This document shows positions 16,932 to 21,901 of a stretch of DNA of 21,901 bases, piece by piece. Origin of the DNA: Thermoplasmata archaeon (lineage in GTDB: Archaea > Thermoplasmatota > Thermoplasmata > Thermoplasmatales > Thermoplasmataceae); contig JAKBGP010000010.1 of assembly GCA_021833045.1 (NCBI GenBank), positions 1 through 21,901 on the forward strand. The letters are read 5' to 3'. A program made the translations under genes and the position numbers. The notes beneath the pieces are model-generated. The model saw only the letters and a program-made list of their open reading frames with translations. It was not told the DNA's origin and did not search any database. The stretch's first letter is position 1, and each line of letters opens with the position of its first letter.

Positions 16932-17807
16932 CTATTTTGAGTCATCATAGTAAAATGTTTCAGCACCTTTTATTCCAGTGTCAACTCTGAATATTGATCC
17001 ACCCAAGTCCTTTGGATCTTTGGGTTGACTATCGGTAAGTTTTGCTGAACTAACAAAAAGTTCAGTCATTTTCTTTCCACCAAACACACAGGATGTTACA
17101 TTTGTCGCTGGGAAAATGATTTCGCTCAGTTTCTTTCCTGTTGATGGATTCCATCTTGATATCCTGTGACCTCCCCAGTGGGCGACCCATATCATTCCTT
17201 CAGTATCTATATTCATTCCATCTGGAAATCCAATCTCTGTTCTGAAATCCACTGCTATACTTTCATTGGTGAGCTGGCAATTTTCGTCGTATGTATAAGA
17301 TCTGACCTTTCTGGTCGGAGTATCGATATGATAGAATATCATTCGTTTCGTATCCCATGCAAGTCCATTGGAAATGGTCTGTCCACCCAGTACTTTTTTT
17401 AATTCTTTCTCCTTTGTGTAAACATATAGTGATGCTACCGGTTCCTTTTCATTCATATCCATGGTTCCTGCCCAGTAGTTACCGTATGGATCGACCTTTC
17501 CATCATTGAATCTGTTACTTTCAAGTGAAGTTTCAGTTTCCGCAAGTATGCTTTCACTACCGGTTGAAGGATCTATTGACGTAAACCTGTGGCCTATAGT
17601 TGCATACATCTTTCCTGATTTTGATGGAACCAGAGATGATACCATACCATCTGTCTTCACAGTTTCTATTTTTCCGCTGGAAAGATCATAGGATCTAAAG
17701 AGATGACCCTTTATGTCTACCCAGTAAACTTTGTTATTTCTCTTATCCCATGTAGGCCCTTCTCCAAGTATCTCAGTTTGTTTTGAAATGATTTCTATAT
17801 TATCCAT
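16932..17807 (-). CDS. SMP-30/gluconolactonase-family lactonase
   Basis: 291 residues, the family's usual length, predicted six-bladed beta-propeller. Expected metal ligands are present: E16 in GEGPTW, N147 in ISNGLAWD and D196 in GFPDGMNID. The substrate-binding asparagine is N101 in RFNDGKVDPYGNYWAGTMD. The family opens aldonolactones such as gluconolactone to the acid in the cytoplasm; in Thermoplasmatales this suits the non-phosphorylated Entner-Doudoroff route. An aldo/keto reductase gene lies upstream on the same strand, 590 bp away. A TATA-like TTTTATTG (17828-17835) is about 25 nt before ATG 17807. The exact sugar lactone is not readable from sequence. Confidence 0.9.
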   Translation of the reverse strand: MDNIEIISKQTEILGEGPTWDKRNNKVYWVDIKGHLFRSYDLSSGKIETVKTDGMVSSLVPSKSGKMYATIGHRFTSIDPSTGSESILAETETSLESNRFNDGKVDPYGNYWAGTMDMNEKEPVASLYVYTKEKELKKVLGGQTISNGLAWDTKRMIFYHIDTPTRKVRSYTYDENCQLTNESIAVDFRTEIGFPDGMNIDTEGMIWVAHWGGHRISRWNPSTGKKLSEIIFPATNVTSCVFGGKKMTELFVSSAKLTDSQPKDPKDLGGSIFRVDTGIKGAETFYYDDSK

Positions 17808-17827
17808 AAATCCTTAAGTGCTCACTC

Positions 17828-17835
17828 AATAAAAC
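17828..17835 (-). promoter_or_regulatory. TATA-like element for the SMP-30 gene
   Basis: Minus-strand TTTTATTG is centred about 24 nt before ATG 17807. It is a moderate match only. Confidence 0.4.
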
Positions 17836-18397
17836 ATGTGTGTATGAAATTGAAACCAAGATCCATAATGTGATTTCAAAGCAACTCTATTTGTCATATG
17901 CCGACCCATTTTTAAATACTAGCGTTATGGTTCATACATCTGTATTAATGAATACTCATAATGGTATGTTTTACCACTTACAAATGTATTTAGTGTTATG
18001 AAAAGGGAGGACTTCCTAGAAAAGAAAAATACTATCAACTGGAAGTATTTAGCATACATTATGCAGCTAGAATCTTCTGCAAACCTGAAAAATATGTATC
18101 AAACAGGCTTTATACCATTAAACAAATCAAGAGAATACTAAAAGGAATGTATTACGTAGAAGGTACGTCAGCATCCACAATTGCCACAAGCATTATCTCA
18201 CCTTCATATGTGAGTCTTATTTCTGCCTTCTATATTAGGTGCGTTACTACACAAATTCCTGTAGAAATGCAGGTTATTTCCACCATCCAGCACAGGTGTT
18301 TAACCCACCTTTTTATGAAACTGTCTCCTCAGAAGTAGTTGAATTTCTGCTTTCCCTTTAGGATCAAGGAAAAAATAGAATGGATCTTAACTATGGA
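17836..18397. other. Gene-poor stretch between SMP-30 and aldo/keto reductase genes
   Basis: About 560 bp without a convincing gene. Apart from the possible decayed fragment at 17994-18338, it shows a TATA-like TTTTTAAATAC (17909-17919, +) with a 24-codon frame at 17927. On the minus strand a T6 tract (18370-18375) lies just beyond the aldo/keto reductase stop and could end that transcript. Confidence 0.4.
17994..18338 (+). pseudogene. Possible decayed transposase or DNA-binding protein fragment
   Basis: One plus-strand frame stays open for 114 codons with no start codon in its first 50. It reads KYYQLEVFSIHYAARIFCKP, later RLYTIKQIKRILKGMYYVEG, then TSASTIATSI. The last parts resemble a helix-turn-helix of the kind found at the N-terminus of transposases (residues 38-75). 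The C-terminal half (IISPSYVSLISAFYIRC...) reads less like protein. A second overlapping frame begins at ATG 17998 (47 codons), and a 24-codon frame at 17927 ends where it starts. This pattern of broken overlapping frames suggests decay. I cannot name a family, and there are no visible terminal repeats. Confidence 0.3.
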
Positions 18398-19285
18398 TCA
18401 TGCGGTGTTGTCTCCACTCCACGATGGACTCTGGATACCACTGGCAGCCCTTTCAACAAGTTCAATTTCTTCCTGTGTCATCTTCCATCCCATGGAACCT
18501 GCATTCTCCTTCACATGATCGGGATTGGATGCCCTAGGAATGGGATACACAAAGTCATATTTACTGAAAAACCAGTTGAGGGCAATTTGAGGCATGGTCT
18601 TCTTTCCATGATTCTTTTCAATTTCGCTCAATACTTCCTTTCCCAGAGATGATTCAGATGTGAGCATTCCATGGGCAAGTGGATAATATGCAATGATGGC
18701 AATACTGTTTTCCCTGCAGTACGGAACCAGATCTTTTTCTATATTTCTGTGGGCAACATTGAAGTTCATCTGTGTTGACTTGATCTCATATTTTTTCATG
18801 AACGAGACTGCCTCCTTTGTTTGATCAAGATTAAAATTGCTAATTCCTATATGCCTGATTTTTCCCTCATCCTTGAGATGTTCAAGTCCCCTTAATGCCT
18901 CTTTAACCTTATCAGCACTCGAATGCATATGAAGCTGGTATAGATCTATATAATCTGTCTGCAGTTTTCTCAGACTCCTCTCACATGATTTGATAACTCC
19001 ATCATATGAGTAATGCAGTGGAAATACCTTGGTAGCTATGAAAAGTTCATCTCTTTTTCTTCCTTTTATGGCTTCAGCCACAAAGGGCTCTGTCTCATAT
19101 ATTTCCGCAGTGTCAATGAAATTAATGCCTGTGTCTATTGCAGCTTTTATTGCACTGACTCTCCTCTCCTTTCCAGGCTTTATTCTCAAGGTTTTCGCAA
19201 GACCTATCCATTTAAAATCATAATATGTACCAACACCCATGGGTGTAATCATTGAGTCAGTATTTCCAAACTTAACTTTCTCCAT
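18398..19285 (-). CDS. Aldo/keto reductase
   Basis: 295 residues, a standard single-domain AKR barrel. The catalytic tetrad is complete: D58 and Y63 (FIDTAEIYETE), K86 (FIATKV) and H119 (LYQLHMH). Other family signatures are GKIRHIGISNFN (~141-152) and the cofactor-binding IPRASNPDHVKEN near the C-terminus, which suggests NADP(H). It interconverts aldehydes or sugars and alcohols or lactones in the cytoplasm; substrate unknown. Nearby, on the same strand, is a gluconolactonase-like gene, so a sugar dehydrogenase role feeding a lactone to that enzyme is an attractive inference. Start ATG 19285 is supported by a strong TATA box 24 nt upstream; an ATG at 19295 is out of frame. Confidence 0.93.
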   Translation of the reverse strand: MEKVKFGNTDSMITPMGVGTYYDFKWIGLAKTLRIKPGKERRVSAIKAAIDTGINFIDTAEIYETEPFVAEAIKGRKRDELFIATKVFPLHYSYDGVIKSCERSLRKLQTDYIDLYQLHMHSSADKVKEALRGLEHLKDEGKIRHIGISNFNLDQTKEAVSFMKKYEIKSTQMNFNVAHRNIEKDLVPYCRENSIAIIAYYPLAHGMLTSESSLGKEVLSEIEKNHGKKTMPQIALNWFFSKYDFVYPIPRASNPDHVKENAGSMGWKMTQEEIELVERAASGIQSPSWSGDNTA

Positions 19286-19303
19286 GGTGGTTCATCTGTA
19301 AAG

Positions 19304-19315
19304 TATTTATAAAAG
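19304..19315 (-). promoter_or_regulatory. TATA box for the aldo/keto reductase gene
   Basis: Minus-strand CTTTTATAAATA is centred about 24 nt before ATG 19285, fitting a leaderless mRNA even though the upstream gene ends only 69 bp away. Confidence 0.7.
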
Positions 19316-19354
19316 CTTTGGGAACCACTTTCCTATTTGGCAATAAGCAATGTC

Positions 19355-20029
19355 TCACACGTAGGATAAAAGCAGGTCACGATTTTCAATGAGCCATTTT
19401 CTCCTTTCCTTCCAGTCTGGCGCAAATTTTTCAACATCCATCCAGAATAACTTTCCATGGGCACCAATTTTTGTATGAACAAGCTCATGGATGATCACGT
19501 AATCTATAACCTCAACGGGTGCCATTGCCAGTAGAAGTGTGAATCTTAATATGGTTTTGTTACGACAGCTCCCCCACGTTCTTGCTGCACTACCAACAGA
19601 AAATGAGGAGTAACTACAATCCATTCTTCTGGAAAATATATCTAATCTCTCTTCAAGATAACTTTTTAATGCATCACGGTAGAAACGCCTGAAAACCTTT
19701 CTCTCATCTTCCATACAGTTCTCTGAAAGATTAAAAAAACCATCGAATGATAAACATTTTCTATCTTTTACTATCCTAATTTCATACTCTTTTCCAAATA
19801 ACAGACGTTTCTCCCCATTCTCAAATTTGACATTTTTCTTCATTTCTATAGCTTTGTCGAATTTTTCCTTTGTTTTTCTCATCCAATTGGCATTTTTGTC
19901 CAGAAAAGTATCGATCTGAGTGTCTGTTACATGACTGGATACTCTTAGGGAAAAGATACCGTCTTTCTTTAATCGCAGAACCATGTATTTCCTTTTCCCT
20001 CTAACTTTTATAATCTCAACGTCCACCAT
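19355..20029 (-). CDS. YgjP-like zinc metallopeptidase (DUF45, M48-type fold)
   Basis: 224 residues. The zinc site is clear: HELVH at 181-185 (H181, E182, H185) with the third ligand H191 in GAHGKLFW. It is preceded by the family hallmark RTWGSC at 150-155 and by APVEVIDYVIIHEL. The N-terminal ~100 residues are a basic beta-rich domain seen in YgjP proteins. There is no signal peptide or membrane helix, so it is cytosolic. The family is a putative metal-dependent hydrolase with an uncertain physiological substrate; in bacteria it is often near type I restriction genes, but no such genes are seen here. Start ATG 20029 has a TATA-like TATTTATC about 28 nt upstream and a perfect palindrome between the two. 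Confidence 0.9.
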   Translation of the reverse strand: MVDVEIIKVRGKRKYMVLRLKKDGIFSLRVSSHVTDTQIDTFLDKNANWMRKTKEKFDKAIEMKKNVKFENGEKRLLFGKEYEIRIVKDRKCLSFDGFFNLSENCMEDERKVFRRFYRDALKSYLEERLDIFSRRMDCSYSSFSVGSAARTWGSCRNKTILRFTLLLAMAPVEVIDYVIIHELVHTKIGAHGKLFWMDVEKFAPDWKERRKWLIENRDLLLSYV

Positions 20030-20034
20030 TTTAT

Positions 20035-20061
20035 ATCCTGTATTCAGGATCAGATAAATAC
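20035..20061 (-). promoter_or_regulatory. Promoter of the YgjP-like gene with a palindrome at the transcript start
   Basis: Minus-strand GTATTTATC (20054-20062) serves as TATA box. Directly downstream ATCCTG-tatt-CAGGAT (20035-20050) is a perfect 6-bp inverted repeat covering the likely transcription start. It could be an operator or, if transcribed, a 5' hairpin. Confidence 0.4.
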
Positions 20062-20212
20062 TGGGTAGTTAGTGTTTTTCTATCCTGTTACCATAACAAA
20101 CTTACATTGAGCGTAAACCACTTTTCTTTGAAAATCAATTTCATTAATCTAGCCTAGGAGGCAGTAACATTGGTTATTTCAATCATTAACATGAAATGTC
20201 GGGAAATGAATT

Positions 20213-20242
20213 AAAAAAGTATAGAAGTTCAAAATTTGAACT
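20213..20242 (-). terminator. Hairpin plus T-tract after the M13 peptidase gene
   Basis: AGTTCAAA-A-TTTGAACT (20226-20242) is a perfect 8-bp inverted repeat. On the minus strand it is followed 7 nt later by T6 (20213-20218). It lies about 45 nt past the M13 stop and looks like a classical terminator. Confidence 0.6.
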
Positions 20243-20286
20243 AATAGGTATCAGAAAAATTTAAAAAAAGTTATTGAAAATATGGT

Positions 20287-21901
20287 TTACCAGATGAATA
20301 TCTTCTTTTCCAATCCCTTCTTAACCTTGGAAAGTTCCATAAATGCAGAATCAAATTTTTCATGATTCATAACAGGTATGGAACCTCTGAAGACATTGGG
20401 AGAATGTGGGTCTATGGATATTCTTCTTCTGATCTCAGGTTCTCTGTTATTTCCTCTCCATATCTGGGCCCATGATAAGAAGAATCTTTGTTCTGGTGTG
20501 AACCCATCAATCTTCTTATTAAGTTCTGGGTTTTTCCTTAATCTTCTCTGTAATGCCTCGAATGCAATACTAACCCCACCAAGATCTGCAATATTCTCTC
20601 CCAGGGTAAGTTTTCCATTAACATGGAGTCCGGGTAAAACTTCAAGAGAATCGTATAGTTTTACAACCTCGTCTGCCCTTTCTGTGAATTTCTTAGCATC
20701 TTCCTCCGTCCACCAGTCCTTGAGATTTCCGTCCATGTCATATCTTCTTCCTTGGTCATCAAACCCATGGGTAATCTCATGTGATATAACGCCCCCAATA
20801 CCTCCGTAATTTACAGCATCATCCATGGTAGCATCGAAGAAGGGAGGTTGAAGTATACCTGCAGGAAACACTATCTCATTTTCTGTTGGGGAGAAATAAG
20901 CGTTTACTGTTGGAGGTGTCATTAGCCAGAGTTCTCTGTCAACCTGTTCACCGATTCTTGTGGCCTCTCTTTTAAACTCAAAGTTTTCTGATCTCATAAC
21001 ATTTCCCAGAAGATCATCCTTTTTTATGACAATTGATGAATAATCAATGAACTTTGTTGGGAATCCGATCTTTGCCCTGAACTTACTGAATTTTTCAAGT
21101 GCCTTTTTCTTTGTTACATCGCTCATCCATGGTAAACCCTTCAGTTTCTCCTCAAAGACAGATCTTATATCATTAACCATTGTCTCCATTCTTTCCCGTG
21201 CTTCCTTACCAAATTCTTGCTCAACATAAAGTTCTCCAAGAGCTTCACCTATTGATCTATCTACAATATTCACTGCCTTTTTCCATCTTTTTTCCGGTAC
21301 TTCCTGTCCCAGCAGTTTCCTGTTGAAGAAATCAAAGTGTTCCATCTCTGCAGCCTCGTGTAGATAGGGTGCAGCATAGTTAATTGCATTCCATTTAAGA
21401 TATGTCTTGAGGTCTTCCAGTGAAAACTCTTCAAACATTTTATCCACAGCACTCAGAACTTCAGGCTGACCAACGACTATGTATTCAGTTTTTGGTACCT
21501 CTGACATTTCGAGGTATTTTACCAGGTTTAACCTGCTGAACTTTTCATTGAGCTCACCATATAGGATTCTGTTATAGTTCTTTTCAGAGTCTCTGAGATC
21601 TGCCTGGGGTCTGCTTGCCTTTGCAATGTAAGTTTCTATTTTCATCACTTTTTCAGAAAAATCATTTGACTCCATTGGGGAGTATCCATACATGGTGAAC
21701 ATGTTCTTCATATGAGTTACAAATTCATCCCTTGTCTTTTGGAAAGAATCCTGAATGTAATAATCCCTGTTTGGCAGTGAGAGTCCACCCTGATAAATGT
21801 AGAATGCGTAGACTGAACTGTTCTTTTCGTCTGGCATTGAAAAGACTGAAAAGAAATTTCCTATGCCATTTGAATGAAGATATTGAGAAACATCCATTAT
21901 A
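20287..21901 (-). CDS. M13 family (neprilysin/PepO-like) zinc metallopeptidase, N-terminus beyond the window
   Basis: At least 536 codons; the frame is still open at the window edge. The zinc motif HEITH is at 20767-20781, followed by GFDDQG. The third ligand and its surroundings are in GENIADLGG. NAYFSPTENEIVFPAG and the C-terminal DPHSPNVFRGSIPVMNHEKFDSAF with a final Trp are all M13 hallmarks. The visible part starts at the region before GGLSLPNRDYYI, which in full-length M13 enzymes (about 630-700 residues) comes after about 100-130 residues. The Met at 21897 is therefore probably internal and the true start lies outside. The visible part has no Cys, so it lacks the disulfides of animal neprilysins, as expected for microbial PepO. 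It cleaves small peptides; whether it is secreted cannot be told without the N-terminus. Confidence 0.95.
   Translation of the reverse strand, partial: IMDVSQYLHSNGIGNFFSVFSMPDEKNSSVYAFYIYQGGLSLPNRDYYIQDSFQKTRDEFVTHMKNMFTMYGYSPMESNDFSEKVMKIETYIAKASRPQADLRDSEKNYNRILYGELNEKFSRLNLVKYLEMSEVPKTEYIVVGQPEVLSAVDKMFEEFSLEDLKTYLKWNAINYAAPYLHEAAEMEHFDFFNRKLLGQEVPEKRWKKAVNIVDRSIGEALGELYVEQEFGKEARERMETMVNDIRSVFEEKLKGLPWMSDVTKKKALEKFSKFRAKIGFPTKFIDYSSIVIKKDDLLGNVMRSENFEFKREATRIGEQVDRELWLMTPPTVNAYFSPTENEIVFPAGILQPPFFDATMDDAVNYGGIGGVISHEITHGFDDQGRRYDMDGNLKDWWTEEDAKKFTERADEVVKLYDSLEVLPGLHVNGKLTLGENIADLGGVSIAFEALQRRLRKNPELNKKIDGFTPEQRFFLSWAQIWRGNNREPEIRRRISIDPHSPNVFRGSIPVMNHEKFDSAFMELSKVKKGLEKKIFIW

Noticed and set aside
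18377..18400. ATGGATC direct repeat (two copies 13-14 bp apart) downstream of the aldo/keto reductase as a target-site duplication
   Set aside because: The copies are too close together to flank an inserted element and there are no terminal repeats.
19355..20029. A restriction-modification or defence island around the YgjP-like gene
   Set aside because: YgjP genes are often next to type I restriction genes, but no restriction, methylase or toxin gene is present nearby.
20378..20809. 143-codon plus-strand frame opposite the M13 peptidase
   Set aside because: Antisense to the HEITH-containing peptidase; no independent support.
20287..21897. M13 gene as a complete 536-residue protein starting at ATG 21897
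   Set aside because: The visible start matches a region well inside M13 proteins, and the frame is open to the window edge, so the gene is most likely cut by the window.

Overview
The window looks like chromosome of a Thermoplasmatales-type archaeon, an acidophilic heterotroph of the Thermoplasma/Ferroplasma/Cuniculiplasma kind; genus not determined. The reasons are AT-rich DNA, AGA/AGG and ATA codon use, and TATA boxes about 22-25 nt before the start codons of first genes, which implies leaderless mRNAs. Genes inside operons instead have strong GGAGGTGA-like ribosome sites. Secreted proteins are rich in Asn/Ser/Thr, and the metabolism is peptide- and sugar-degrading.

Layout. 1-1955 (-) holds iorA and the first codons of iorB (indolepyruvate:ferredoxin oxidoreductase). 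2238-3554 (+) is a membrane-anchored surface protein with an apparent internal duplication. Its stop codon overlaps the stop of a convergent three-gene ABC operon (6047 down to 3551, -): an anchored exported protein, a six-helix permease and an ATPase. 6252-7844 (+) is an acyl-CoA synthetase and 7914-9542 (+) a GH36-like glycosidase. 9716-11890 (-) is a bifunctional catalase-peroxidase (KatG), followed by a DUF1801-like protein (12020-12451, -) and an unrecognised acidic 119-residue protein (12698-13057, -). 13241-14322 (-) is an M24 metallopeptidase split by a +2 frameshift. After a 545-bp gap comes a 642-residue secreted protein (14868-16796, +). Then, all on the minus strand, come an SMP-30/gluconolactonase-like protein, an aldo/keto reductase, a YgjP-like zinc metallopeptidase and the C-terminal part of an M13 peptidase that runs off the window.

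Taken together, M13 and M24 peptidases, IOR and acyl-CoA synthetase fit peptide and acid catabolism. The glycosidase, lactonase and aldo/keto reductase fit sugar oxidation. KatG handles peroxide.

I see no CRISPR array, tRNA, rRNA or intact insertion sequence. No complete novel system is evident. The best leads are a six-codon reading frame whose last codons are the Shine-Dalgarno site of the 119-residue gene; a symmetric 33-bp interrupted palindrome against the promoter at 14840; a 12-bp inverted repeat covering the annotated iorA start; the ABC operon with an uncharacterised exported partner; the duplicated surface protein; the split M24 peptidase; and a possible mobile-element remnant at 17994-18338.
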